From Haematobia irritans (taxonomy: Eukaryota > Arthropoda > Insecta > Diptera > Muscidae), in the NCBI RefSeq assembly GCF_050003625.1, contig NC_134397.1, positions 64,516,669-64,580,668 on the forward strand: DNA of 64,000 nucleotides, in the 5' to 3' direction. This document shows, piece after piece, positions 15,601 through 25,100 of this stretch (its first letter is position 1; every line of letters begins with the position of its first letter). A model generated the notes under the pieces. It was not told the DNA's origin. It was given only the letters and a program-made list of their open reading frames with translations, and ran no database searches. A program made the translations under genes and the position numbers.

Positions 15601-17398
15601 ACAGCGACCGGTGAACCGTCTCCGAAGCGTGGAAAGACTCAAAAGTCCGCTGGCAAAGTGATGGCCTTTGTGTTTTTGGGATGCGCATGGAATAATTTTT
15701 ATCGATTATCTTGAGAAGGGAAAAACCATCAACAGTGACTATTATATGGCGTTATTGGAGCGTTTGAAGGTCGAAATCGCGGCAAAACGGCCCCATATGA
15801 AGAAGAAAAAAGTGTTGTTACACCAAGACAACGCACCGTGCCACAAGTCATTGAGAACGATGGCAAAAATTCATGAATTGGGCTTCGAATTGCTTCCCCA
15901 CCCACCGTATTCTCCAGATCTGGCCCCCAGCGACTTTTTCTTGTTCTCAGACTTCAAAAGGATGCTCGCAGGGAAAAAAATTGGCTGCAATGAGGTGATC
16001 GCCGAAACCGAAGGAGTACTACCAAAATGGTATCAACAAATTGGAAAGTCGTTATAATCGTTGTATCGCTCTTGAAGGGAACTATGTTGAATAATAAAAA
16101 CGAATTTCGACAAAAAAATGTGTGTTTTTCTTTGTTAGACCGGGGACTTATCAGCCAACCTGTTAGTTGTTATTGATGTAGGTCAGATGGTATTGCAAAT
16201 GAACCATTCGGATCCTCTTGGAAGAGCAAAATTATTCCAATCCATTTGAAATTTGGTACGTGGTGTTAGTATATATTCTCTAATAACCATGCAAAAATTA
16301 GTCCACATCGTACAATATAATTATATATAGCCCCCATATAAACCGATCCCCAGATTTAACATCCGGAGCTTCTTGGAAGAGCAAAATTAATCCAATCCGG
16401 TTGAAATTTGGTACGTGGTGTTAGTATATAGCCTCTAACAACCATGCAAAAATTGGTCCATATCGGTCCATAATTATATATAGCCCCCACATAAACTATC
16501 CCCAGATTTGGTTTTGGTAGCCGATCAGATTGACATTTGGTATATCGGATTACTGACTTTAGTAGAAGTTTCTACGCGATCCATGGTGGAGGTTACATAA
16601 GTTTCGGCCTGGCCGAACTTACGGCTGTATTTACTTGTTTTTCTTAATATCTAAGCCTGAAAAAATAGAACATTGATTACTTAGTTTTCCGTTGGTTAGC
16701 TTTTTTTGGGTGAAACAGCTGTAGTGGTTTGCGCTTTCAGCAAGGCAAAAATGGTGCAATCACAATTTTTCTTTATTGTTTGGTATTATTATTGACTTTT
16801 TTCTTTGAGTGTATATCGAAATTAATTCTTTCATTAGAAATGTTGCAAAAAGCTGAAGTTATAACCAAAATTCTGTTGTTTTCATTCAAACTAAAGTTTA
16901 GAATCAAACATAAATCTTTGAAAACCTTCTGAAACTATCGATTTGTATCAATTTCAAAATAATATCCGGAAACCACGTAATTAAAGTTTGATATAAAGCA
17001 TGAATTATTTATATACCTATATTTGTTATATTGGCATGCTAAATATACTCACCCTATAAATATAAATAAATATTTTCTCTACCACACATATAACACACTT
17101 AAATCTAAAATAAAAATCTTAAATTGTTAAATAAATTTAATAATCAAAATGTTCTTCTCTTCCTTTTATCTTAGGTGAAACAATGCTCTCACCTCTGGTG
17201 ATGTGTGGACCCCAAGGTCTCGAATTTCTCACACCCGTTACTCTTAATATTCCACATTGCGCGGGTAGAACAACATCGTTGGGATTGGCCTTAAAGGCAA
17301 CAGACAGTGAGAAAAATATACATACGGAATGGGATAACATTGATTTGCCAAGTAATGCGGCAGCCCATACAGTATCCGTAAAAGTAGATCATTTCTAA
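382..17398 (+). CDS. pyd: polychaetoid (ZO-1 family junction scaffold), 3' five exons
   Basis: The 3' part of the fly ZO-1 orthologue, a membrane-associated guanylate-kinase scaffold of adherens/septate junctions; the N-terminal PDZ, SH3 and guanylate-kinase part must lie upstream of the window. Exons 382-610, 3108-3372, 3450-3582, 9008-11250 and 17175-17398 all have AG/GT borders and compatible phases (0, 1, 2, 1), which supports the model strongly. The encoded tail is Pro/Tyr/Gln-rich low-complexity sequence, then a conserved basic block (KSVLKSPLTAIKNAF), then a repeated YQSRREM-like motif, then a C-terminal ZU5 domain beginning RGIFDSNGG and ending VSVKVDHF before TAA at 17396. ZU5 at the C terminus is diagnostic of ZO-1 proteins. 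Introns of 2.5, 5.4 and 5.9 kb are filled with transposons. Alternative splicing is likely in this family but cannot be judged here. Confidence 0.93.
802..2111. mobile_element. hAT-type MITE remnant interrupted by a second MITE
   Basis: It starts CAGAGAATGAAGCCG at 802 and ends GGCTTCATTCTCTG at 2111, the same inverted ends as the intact copy at 7029-7400. The interior (GCCGCC-rich blocks at 830-870 and 975-1040) is degraded and expanded, and a complete 240-bp MITE of another family sits at 1847-2086. The middle may hold further unrecognised inserts. It lies in a pyd intron. Confidence 0.6.
1847..2086. mobile_element. 240-bp MITE, GCGCTTTACAGACTATCAG family, copy 1
   Basis: The ends are near-perfect inverted repeats of about 30 bp starting GCGCTTTACAGACTATCAG. 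The interior matches the copies at 28854-29091, 43225-43356 and 53677-53873. There is no coding capacity. The palindromic ends and conserved length mark a non-autonomous DNA transposon; its superfamily cannot be assigned. Confidence 0.8.
2212..2651. mobile_element. MITE with dense CCAAACATAT motifs, copy 1
   Basis: It starts CTACACCCTCAAAAAA and ends with the complement of CTACACGGACGAAAAAGAC. The interior repeats motifs such as CCAAACATAT/ATATGTTTGG many times. A second, longer copy with the same ends is at 13683-14663. Non-coding. Confidence 0.6.
2665..2979. mobile_element. AT-rich MITE (TTAATTxxATTAA family), partial copy
   Basis: The right half matches the complete copies at 14753-15041 and 48788-49077 (CGTGATTGAA, AATTAAAAAATTAAT, then TTTTTTTGTGT). 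The left end is not clear. It is intronic in pyd. Confidence 0.55.
3108..3372 (+). CDS. pyd: pyd exon: Pro/Tyr/Asn-rich linker
   Basis: A pyrimidine-rich acceptor (TTTTTGCAG) precedes EPGSPRSPNGFYYPP, in phase 0 with the previous exon. The exon ends ...PPPI with donor G|GTAGGT at 3373, leaving phase 1. The composition (Pro, His, Tyr, Asn, Gly) matches the intrinsically disordered region between guanylate kinase and ZU5 in ZO proteins. Confidence 0.85.
3450..3582 (+). CDS. pyd: pyd exon: short conserved segment (GLDLAGSREQRG)
   Basis: This exon is too short to stand out as an open frame. The acceptor AATTAG ends at 3449 and the donor AG|GTAAG starts at 3583. Joined in phase to its neighbours it reads GNLPPPHTPERHGLDLAGS, then REQRGSAFELYRKPQIG, ending HHHNM plus a Ser codon completed by the next exon. 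The intact frame over both junctions is the main evidence. Confidence 0.85.
4731..5661. mobile_element. CCTGCC-ended element, two partial copies side by side
   Basis: It begins CCTGCCAACATTTTTTT and follows the copy at 7474-8239 closely to about 5276 (GCTGGCA). A second 3' portion then runs to about 5661, with the same GATGGCAAA and GGTAGCGATGGAG motifs. A further fragment of the left end is seen at 4612-4690. Non-coding; intronic in pyd. Confidence 0.55.
5662..6880. other. pyd intron, AT-rich, nothing recognised
   Basis: About 1.2 kb of AT-rich sequence with only short chance open frames on both strands (the longest is under 85 codons, Lys/Ile/Phe-rich and lacking any motif). No repeat family seen elsewhere in the window was recognised here. 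Confidence 0.6.
7029..7400. mobile_element. hAT-type MITE with 8-bp target duplication
   Basis: The inverted ends CAGAGAATGAAGCC...GGCTTCATTCTCTG enclose 372 bp. The element is flanked by a perfect 8-bp direct repeat TGCCACAG at 7021-7028 and 7401-7408. CAGAG-type ends with an 8-bp duplication are the hallmark of the hAT superfamily. The interior is GCCGCC-rich with no coding capacity. Related copies are at 802-2111, 8311-8680, 51678-52375 and 51927-52320. Confidence 0.85.
7474..8239. mobile_element. CCTGCC-ended element, best copy
   Basis: A 766-bp non-coding element with imperfect inverted ends (CCCTGCCAACATTT against CCCTGCCAGCATTT). It is flanked by AAT on both sides (7471-7473 and 8240-8242). 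It matches 4731-5276 on the same strand and 35175-35968 on the opposite strand. Confidence 0.7.
8311..8680. mobile_element. hAT-type MITE, decayed copy
   Basis: It runs from a degraded left end (CAAAGAATGAATAGTCGG) to an intact right end (TCGGCTTCATTCTCTG), 370 bp, the same length and interior as 7029-7400. No clear target duplication remains. Confidence 0.65.
9008..11250 (+). CDS. pyd: pyd large exon: linker, Tyr-repeat region, first half of ZU5
   Basis: A 2.24-kb exon with its acceptor at 9006-9007 (TTTAG) and its donor at 11251, inside the ZU5 domain. In order it encodes a Gln/Pro/Tyr-rich stretch, a basic conserved block (KKKSVLKSPLTAIKNAFMKG), Tyr-rich linker with several (D/E)DIY motifs, a series of YQSRREM-like repeats (nt 10012-10370), an acidic stretch, a Pro/Ser-rich stretch and the start of ZU5 (CRGIFDSNGGTLADNVWNV). 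The frame runs 11 bases past the donor to a stop; the donor is preferred because the next exon restores GETMLSPLVMCGPQG, the expected continuation of ZU5. Confidence 0.93.
11640..11858. mobile_element. AT-rich MITE, partial copy
   Basis: Its right half (GATACTATCTTTATCG, AAATTTGTGATTGAATCC, TTTTTTCTGTG) matches the family whose complete copies are at 14753-15041 and 48788-49077. The left boundary is uncertain. It is intronic in pyd. Confidence 0.5.
13036..13305. repeat. 31-bp minisatellite
   Basis: About nine imperfect head-to-tail copies of a unit of about 31 bp containing TCTATAGAAATAAAATTTTG and ACAAAATTT. It lies inside the composite repeat within the last pyd intron. Confidence 0.8.
13683..14663. 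mobile_element. MITE with dense CCAAACATAT motifs, copy 2
   Basis: It begins TACACCCTCACAAAAAATCG and ends TTTTTCATCCGTGTAG, matching the ends of 2212-2651. The element is longer (about 980 bp) because of a central block at about 13990-14400 that the short copy lacks. Non-coding. Confidence 0.6.
14753..15041. mobile_element. AT-rich 289-bp MITE nested in mariner
   Basis: It runs from CACAGAAAAAAAATTTCACG to TTTTTTTTGTGTG and is flanked by TA at 14751-14752 and 15042-15043. It is nearly identical through its length to 48788-49077. The interior alternates AATTAATTTTTTAATTG-like motifs and is self-complementary. No coding capacity. Confidence 0.85.
15090..16115 (+). pseudogene. mariner transposase, frameshifted
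   Basis: A cut-and-paste DNA transposase. The reading starts near 15090 (MKKNVKKKEFLVLIKYCF), passes a helix-turn-helix region (TIIDWYAKFKRG), shifts frame near 15255, reads RVGYIIHQYLDMRKLCAKWV, stops at 15507, continues MTMDETWLHHYTP (first catalytic Asp), shifts frame near 15690, and then reads HQDNAPCHKS (second Asp) and YSPDLAPSDFFLF (third Asp). There are 34 residues between the second and third Asp, the DD34D signature of mariner. At least three frame breaks and a degraded C terminus make it non-functional. Confidence 0.92.
17175..17398 (+). CDS. pyd: pyd terminal exon: second half of ZU5 and stop
   Basis: The acceptor TTATCTTAG ends at 17174. With the single base carried over, the exon reads GETMLSPLVMCGPQGLEF and ends VSVKVDHF-TAA at 17396-17398. 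The sequence LTPVTLNIPHCAG is typical of the ZU5 beta-sandwich shared by ZO-1, ankyrins and netrin receptors. The ATG at 17183 is internal, not a start. Confidence 0.92.
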
Positions 17399-18470
17399 GG
17401 ACCCCCGCCCCACTATATATACATACGAGCCTAAATTATAAACGACATATTTAAGTTATTATTGTTTTCTTAAGTTAAAATATATATTTAAAACAAAACA
17501 AAAAAAACTATATTTAATGTATTATTCAAGTGTATATATACTATATTAGAATATGTTTGTATTTTATTTTTATTTTTAAAACAAATTGTTTTATAGTTCT
17601 AAAGACAAAATAATCTATAATGCTTATGGATATATACGAAAAATAGACGAGATATAATTTGTTTGCATGGGTATTACTTGTGCCTTTAGCTAAGGGTATT
17701 AAGAGGCCCATATTCATGTGAGAATATAAATAACGAACGATCATTGCAAATTTATTAATTGAACCATATAAAACTAATATTAAAAACGACTCGACTTGAA
17801 TTAGAATGCTTGAATGTTGAATGATTACCCGCTTCGAATATTTTATAATATTTAAAAATAATATCCTAATTATTTAGCATGTATTTTGTAAATATATATA
17901 CTATTTTTTATTCACTATTATTGAAATATATTATTTTTGTTTTTATAGTTAACTTTGACAACATTTTAAAATGAACAATTGAAAATATTTTTGAGTTTTG
18001 AGTTCATTTGCTGTTTCTTAATTTTTAAGCATTTTAAATGTTTATGTATGTATCTCCACTACCACTATGTATGTTTATTTAGTATCATTAATGCATTCGT
18101 ATATTTTATTACAGTTGTTTATGCTTTAAATAATTTTTAAACTCGATTTATTACTATGCTTATTCAATATTTTTATTAAATATTGAATTGACTCATTTTT
18201 AGCATTAGATTGTGAAATAAAACCCCCATAATAATTGTATTGTCATATTAAATGTTATGTTAAACATATTCGAAAGAATGCATGATACAATTAATGAATA
18301 ACATTTGTAATACGAGTAAAATTAATTTTTTCTAATTACCACATAAATATTTTTCATATTTACATATACATTATATTTACATGCAGATTACATACCCCCA
18401 CTTCTTCAGACATAAATAAATCAATAAATAAAACAGCTTCTAAAATATATTATAAAACGTGTGTTTTATT
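17399..18470 (+). other. pyd: pyd 3' untranslated region (probable)
   Basis: About 1 kb of AT-rich sequence without recognisable repeats follows the stop. AATAAA signals stand at 18216 and again near 18424, just before the sequence turns to repeats at about 18500. Either could be the poly(A) site; the extent is inferred. Confidence 0.5.
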
Positions 18471-18689
18471 GGTGTGGGCTTGGGGTACTTTTATTTGGTG
18501 GGATTGGGCAAGCCTAGAGTTGCAATCTGCCAACGTGCAACTCTATCGCAAAGCTTGACATTTTTGAGGTTATACATGTTTACAGCTACTTAAAAGATTC
18601 ATCTCGCCCAAAAATAGAATTAAATTGTGAAAATGTTCGTGCCATTATTTGTTTACAACTTTCGACGTGGATTAATTAAACAGTGCTTC

Positions 18690-21600
18690 GACCAGTGCTA
18701 CAATATTCTCCGCCGCAGCATCTAACACCGAATATTGTTGTACCAATTGCAATGGGCTCCGAGGTAAGATTATAGTAGATTTTATGAATCGGAAGAGGAT
18801 CAGGGTCGCGGCGATCCAAGAGACAAAGCAAAATGAGACCTGTAGCTTGCGCCATTGTGATGGGTACAATGTGCTGCGTAAGAATCGCACTAGGAATGGA
18901 GGTGGTGGCCCGGCTTTCATATTACACCGTTCCGTGCAGTATAGGCCTATCCCGCTTGTGCCAGACACTAGTGACCCCTACATGGAATGTATGGGGGTAG
19001 CAGTCAAGTCTGGGGCTGCCAAGATAGAGCTATACAGTATAGGCCTATCCCGCTTGTGCCAGACACTAGTGACCCCTACATGGAATGTATGGGGGTAGCA
19101 GTCAAGTCTGGGGCTGCAATGTGTATATACCGCCGGTTGGTAGCTGTGCTCCAGGTTATAGCCCAAACATTGAGTGGCTGTTGTGCGGGCATAACCGGTT
19201 GGTTCTAGGAGACTTTAATGCCCACCAAGAACTTTGGCTTTCTCTCCTGGGTAATGACCAGAGAGGCATAGCTTTGGCAGAGCAGATAGATGACTCCACA
19301 TTTTGCACGGTGAACGAAGAGACCCCCACGAGAATTATGGGTGATTGCAGCAGTTCGCCAGATTTATCCTTAGCATCGCCCGGTCTGATAAATGACGTTT
19401 CCTGGCAACCCGTCATTTCATTGGATTCAGACCACCTCCCCATTCTCACCATTGACCGACCCTCCGATTTCATAACCTCTAAACGCCGGACGTTCATAAA
19501 CCAAAAGAAAGCCAACTGGGAAGGCTTCAGAGAATATATAGATCGCCGCTTCAGTGAGCTCCCTCTCATGTTCATGTTGCCCAGAGGGTGTTCCGGGACA
19601 TCATCAACGCAGCAGCCGCTCACTTCATTCCAGCTGGTCGAATTGCCCAAGTGAGGCCTAACTTCCCAGCTGAAGCGGCGGGACTCGCAGACGTGCGTGA
19701 TGAACGCCATGGTGCTAACCCTGCTGACCCTAGAATCAGGGAACTGAATCTAGAGATTAGTAAGATAGTCGACGAGCACAAGCGGAACACATTGTTAGAG
19801 CACCTGAAGCAATGTAACCTAGGCACAGGAACAGGTCAGCCACCTTTGGCGACATGACTGTGACTGATCCGAAGAGATGCGCCAAATACTTCAACCGACA
19901 GTTTGTCGATCATCCCGAGGGTGATAGAGCGAAAAGGAGAGCCACTCGAGCCGATGACACACCACAATTTACCGCAGCCGAAGTTACCAACGTCATCAAC
20001 AGCGCTAAACAATCCAAAGCGCTGGACTCCGACGGAATTTCAATGCTAATGCTGAAGCACCTGGGAATACTGGGAGTTGAGTACCTGACCAGACTCCTCA
20101 ATTTGTCCTTGGAATCACTCGTTATTCCACTACTGAAGCCAGGCAAAGATTCGAGTAAAAGTGAATCGTACAGACCGATATCCCTTCTCTCGCCATTAGC
20201 CAAGACACTTGAGGCACTACTCCTCCCCAGCCTTGTAGAGAATTTTCCAGATGCCCACCATCAACATGGATTCCGTAATGTACACAGTACGATGACAGCC
20301 TTACATGCCATTTCGACACATCAATTGGGGACTTAATCAGCCCAAGCCGTGTCATAGGACGCTCCTCGTGGCGCTTGACCTATCGAAAGCATTCGATACG
20401 GTCAACCATGCCACATTATTCGAGGACATCGAGAATAATAGTACGTGGAATTTAGGGACGAAAAGTCAAAACCCCGTAGAGTTAAACAGGGAGTTCCCCA
20501 GGGTGGGGTGATATCTCCAGTACTATTTAACCTCTACCTGTCCTCGATTCCACCCCTTCTTGACGGCGTCGAGATTGTATCATATGCGTACGACTGTACA
20601 ATCATGGCATCCGGGCCCATTGTCGATGACATATGCGATCGTTTAAAAGTCTACATTGCTGATCTTACCAGTTATTTCACTGCTAGAAATATGAGGATAT
20701 CTGCCACCAAATCCTCAGCCACACTGTTTACTACATGGACGGCGGAAGTGCGTAGGCAGTTGCATGTTAGAGTCGATGGCGAAATAATTCCGACAGTAAA
20801 CTACCCCAAGATACTCGGGGTAACATTTGACAGCCTTTTCAGGTCATCTGCCCATGCCACTGCAATATGTAATAAGATCCGCGGTAGAAACAAGTTCCTC
20901 AAGTCACTTGCCGGCAGTACATGGGGTGCGGACAAAGAAACCTTGTTAACTACTTATAACGCAATTGGCCGGTCAGTGGTAAACTATGCAGCTCCAGTGT
21001 GGACGACACCGCAGACTAGTGATACGCAGTGAAATAACATACAGACCTGCCAGAACGCTGCCCTTAGAACTGCGACTGGGTGTCTCCGCAGCACACCCCT
21101 GGATCACCTTTATGTGAAGGCAAATATCATCCCTGTGCGAAGACACAATTATATGTTGTCAAAGCAGTATCTCCTAGGTTGTTATCGCAGTAATCATCCA
21201 AACTACCATCTCATGGAGACACAACCACCACCCAGGAACGTAAGGGTTGATATACATCATCTAGAGCACGAGATCCTGCGTTACAAACGAGAGCCTCTCG
21301 ACCAAGCAGCGTACCAGGCAGTTTTGAACAGGATTCATGAGGATACTGTGGCTGAAGCGGTGAGCAGCTACAAGGTCGATCCTGTTCTCGGAGTCCGTCC
21401 ACCGCCCATAGCACCGGAGGAAAGAGACCTCCCACGGCAGACGAGGGTAGTTTTAGCCCAATTAAGATCAGGCAAGTGCAGCCGCCTCAATTCCTACTTA
21501 TCAGTGATTGATAGCAGCGTAGCTGACGTATGTCCAATTTGCAACCAAGGGCCACACGACACGCGTCATCTTTTCTCTTGCCCTACTAAACCAACCCGAC

Positions 21601-21727
21601 TTACCACCAGATCACTCTGAACACACCCCACCTTAGTCGCAGAGTTCCTCGATCTGGCCACTAGCTGAGCGTATAAGATAAAAATTGTTGAAATCACAAT
21701 AAACTGTTACAACAACAACAACCAAAA
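18690..21727 (+). mobile_element. Non-LTR retrotransposon (Jockey/LOA-like LINE), decayed
   Basis: Successive fragments on the + strand give the order expected of a LINE ORF2. First is an AP-endonuclease region (RIRVAAIQETKQ at 18790, GDFNAHQELW at 19207). Next is a reverse transcriptase (SYRPISLLSPLAKTLEAL at 20167, VALDLSKAFDTVNH near 20365, GVPQGGVISPVLFNLYLS at 20490, YAYDCTIMASG near 20583). Last is a C-terminal Cys/His motif (CPICNQGPHDTRHLFSC near 21535). The element ends in a (CAA)n-type tail at about 21705-21727. Many frameshifts, several stops and the mutated catalytic box (YAYD instead of YADD) mean it is dead. The endonuclease region also contains a tandem duplication. Confidence 0.9.
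18937..19116 (+). repeat. 98-bp-period tandem duplication inside the LINE
   Basis: The block starting CAGTATAGGCCTATCCCGCT at 18937 recurs at 19035 with about 82 bp nearly identical. Since it breaks the endonuclease reading, it arose after the element died or caused part of its decay. Confidence 0.85.
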
Positions 21728-22128
21728 AATAGCAAACATTATTTTTTCTGTATAATAAAAATATATATTTTATATGATCAAAAAAAAAATATATGTAATG
21801 AAGGGTTACAGCATAAATGTGTTAAATGTAGTTTGTTTTTGTGTATATTTTCATCCGGTATGTACATACATATATGCAAATTTTATCTAAATTTCATTTA
21901 TAATTTTATATTCGTTCGATTGTTTGTCTTCATTGTTTCATCAAGAAACATTATTTCTTCACAATACAAATTAAAAATAGAAAGATATATTTTTTATAGC
22001 TACGAATAAGAACAAAGACACAATAACTAATAACTTAAATAAACAGTCGTTTCATAGATATACTCTTGATTCTTATATAAGTAAAAGGGCGACATGAACA
22101 AGGAATACATATGGGGAGAACAAGTTAT
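21728..22128. other. Intergenic, AT-rich; 3' side of ARMH3
   Basis: About 400 bp between the LINE tail and the ARMH3 stop codon (read leftward on the - strand). It probably contains the ARMH3 3' untranslated region; no repeat or open frame is recognised. Confidence 0.5.
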
Positions 22129-25100
22129 TTAGGAATTAGAGGAAGTTGAGGTTAACATAGCATCGGGTTCAGGAATTGTTGAAACTACTGCATCCTTAAC
22201 ATAGCCATAAATCTGTTTTCGAGTATCGGCAACTATATCTCGTACCATACTCTTGAAGAAGTTTGTGTGGCGTGGTGCTTCCGCATAACGGTCATAATGA
22301 TCCAAGGAATCTTGAAGTTTCAATGTCAAATCGTAATTTTTTCTTACAACATCCAAAATTTGTTCTTCAGTTGGTGTAGAAAGTCCTTGTTCGGCTAGCC
22401 ATTCTTTAATTTTGTTTTGAAAATGCTTTACAATAGCCAAAATGTTTACCAATGAATTCAGTAATTTGATTACATCATCCTTGTATTCACAATCAGGCAT
22501 AGTGGTGTATCGAAGAACTAAAAAAAGGGCAGAATTTAGTAAAATAAAGCAAACCAAATATAATTTCACTTACCCATAGCATGCAATTCGGTAAAAACTT
22601 TCTCTTCCCTATTCAGCTCATAATACAATTCATCATAACTATTAGTGGTGGCCAAAAAGGTATCACCATATGTTATAAACAAATTGAAAATATTAACCAC
22701 CTATAAAAAATATAAATTGAGATTAATTGTTCTTTTTTTCAATATGTCCATATATCACACACCTGTAGAGACAAATGGAATATATTGCATTTCTTCATTA
22801 ATGTTTGTTCTTGATTTACCAGAAATCTTAGTAATCCAATTAGGGCTGACCACAACTCTTTCCATGGATAATTCAAACGTACTCTGCATCGTTTTTGATA
22901 GCATAAAATGCGATGAATTACTCCAACACAGAGTAAATACAATTCCATGGGGAATTTCTTCATTAAATGCGAAACTATGAATTCTACAAGCAAATCCAAT
23001 AAAGTGGCAGCCAAAGGTTGAGATTTTCCCACACGATCCACATTAAGTTTGCGATGGCGCATTTGGGCTCGATGTAACATAACCTTAAACGTTAAATTAT
23101 TATCATGCATCATGGAATTGGCATATTGATCTTCTGATATGCAAGTCAAGATAAGGAAGCATAATTTCAAATTGGCTACGCTCGATTCGTTTTTGTTATC
23201 CTGCATTACAATAGAACTGCGAAAAAGAAGAGAAACTTATTTTAAAACCAAGATATTGCAAGAGTTTATTAAATGTAGACTACCAATATTGGAAAACTGC
23301 CACCAAAAGATTTGTTGGATATTGTGTCATATCAATTATGGGTGCGTTGGCTAAATCAGGCACTGGTTGAGTTAAACTTAAGGTATTACTGGGCGATGGT
23401 GGGGCACTTGATTCAGCCTGTGTATGAGCTAGAGTTGTGATAAAATTACGATTCAAATGGACAGCTTCGTATAGAGCCAATAATAGACCATTATTGGCTT
23501 TGATCTGTTGTACTCGAACACAGCCTTCATCCGAAACAAACATATTGCCTACAATATTTGACAGAGACGAGAACCAAGATGATGATTGGGCATTGTTAAG
23601 ACTTTGCATATATTGACGGCAGAAATCAATTAAAGACTGTGATATCATTTGACCATATCTGAAAGTATAACAAAAAATGTGTTAATATAAAGTTTCAAAA
23701 ACTAAATGTTAATATATAAAAAGAATTTTCTAAACTTTCAATCCACAAGAACGGCTGGGAAGCCAAAATTTTAATTTTTTTTGTAGTTTAAGTAATCTAT
23801 ATTTTAAGTTTTTGAATTTAATTATTTTCTATAATTCAACTTTTTATTGTAATACATTTTTTGGTCCTAGGGCTTTTGAATAAATAAATAAATAAAATGT
23901 GGAAGTTATTATTTATATTGTCTGTTATAAAAAAATAAGAAAACGTAATGCCCCTGTAGTCATATGAGTGTAAATTAGGCGAAAGAAATATATTGGAGAT
24001 ATATCTAAATCTGAACCGATTTATTTATTTATTTATTTATTTATTCATTCAATATACACAGTAACAAATCATTACCATAGGCTTCAGAGTAAAAGGACTT
24101 AAAAATTAAGATCCTTACAACTAAATAAATACACAACCGGTTTCCAAATCTAATACACGAAAATAATACAAGTAGTAGGAAAAAAATGTATAAATTACTA
24201 GTAAATAACCCCGTGTCAGTGACAAAAAAAAAACAAAAGAACAGATAATAAATAGTCCAGTCAAGTGAAATAAATTCAACATCAGGCATTGAAATATTCA
24301 TAAAGTTTCAGTCGAAAGACATTACTACATTGAGAAAAAATGCGTAAAGAATAGGGTAACACATTCCAACACCGAGCAATCCTAACGACAAAAGACCTCA
24401 TGTAAACAGAATTCCTCACAAGAGGAATGAGTAATTGAGGATTTCTCGTAGATCTACTGAAAAGCTCTCATACAAGGCTAATGGTTGACCTCTTTTAATA
24501 ATTTTATGAAATATGTGAAGTAGATGAATGTACAAAAAATTCTCAAAAGAGCAACCCAAAAATTCCTTCACATAATCTGAAATATGTCGATTAACTTTAT
24601 AGACAAAGCGAGCAATAGTATTAACTATTCTATTCACAACCAACAAATTACCATGGCACGTACCAGAGTAAACTTCTAAACAGTATATAACCTGAGATAA
24701 TAACAGACCATGAGCCCGACACTTCCTGACAAATAAACGTAAAATCACTCTAGATGAATAGATTCTACGCAAGGAACTCCAGACCCTACAACATACCAAA
24801 TCAATATGCGGTCTAAAGGTAAGTCTAGAATCAAGAATCAAACCCAAACATCTCAACTGGTCAACCAACTCAATACGATCATTACCGAGGAACACATTTA
24901 AATTGTAGTCATTATGATTAAACGATCCAAACGAAATAACCTTCCACTTCAATGGGTTAACGGAAAGGCCGTTAGTAGAAGTCCAACCCAAAAACCAAAT
25001 TGGGCATTTAATTCCACCCCTTCTACAAAATTTAAATAAAGCGAAATACCACTTTGGCCTCTGCGGTCATACGAGTATAAATCGGATGAGAGATGTATGT

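Larger units (their letters stand above)
14675..16163 (+). mobile_element. mariner transposon, inactive, with a MITE inside
   Basis: The ends ACAGGTTGACTGATAAGTCC and its near-perfect complement GGACTTATCAGCCAACCTGT enclose 1,489 bp flanked by TA on both sides (14673-14674 and 16164-16165). The size is explained by a 289-bp MITE at 14753-15041 between the left end and the transposase start; without it the element is about 1.2 kb, normal for mariner. Ends, TA target and the DD34D transposase remnant agree. Confidence 0.93.
12641..16642. repeat. Composite repeat with GGCC-palindrome ends, holding nested elements
   Basis: Left ends at 12641 and again at 12836 read ACAAGTATATACGGCCGT followed by the palindrome TTCGGCCAGGCCGAA. 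The same end appears inverted at 16603-16642. Interior blocks at 13330-13680 and 16170-16540 are about 150-bp units with GAAATTTGGTACGTGGTGT, as in the element at 62190-63731. Between them lie the minisatellite, the CATATG MITE and the mariner listed separately. No protein is encoded by the outer repeat; short open frames in it are by-products of the tandem units. Confidence 0.65.

Noticed and set aside
22645..22980. Plus-strand frame of 111 codons opposite ARMH3 exon 5
   Set aside because: A shadow of the conserved minus-strand exon; no independent support.
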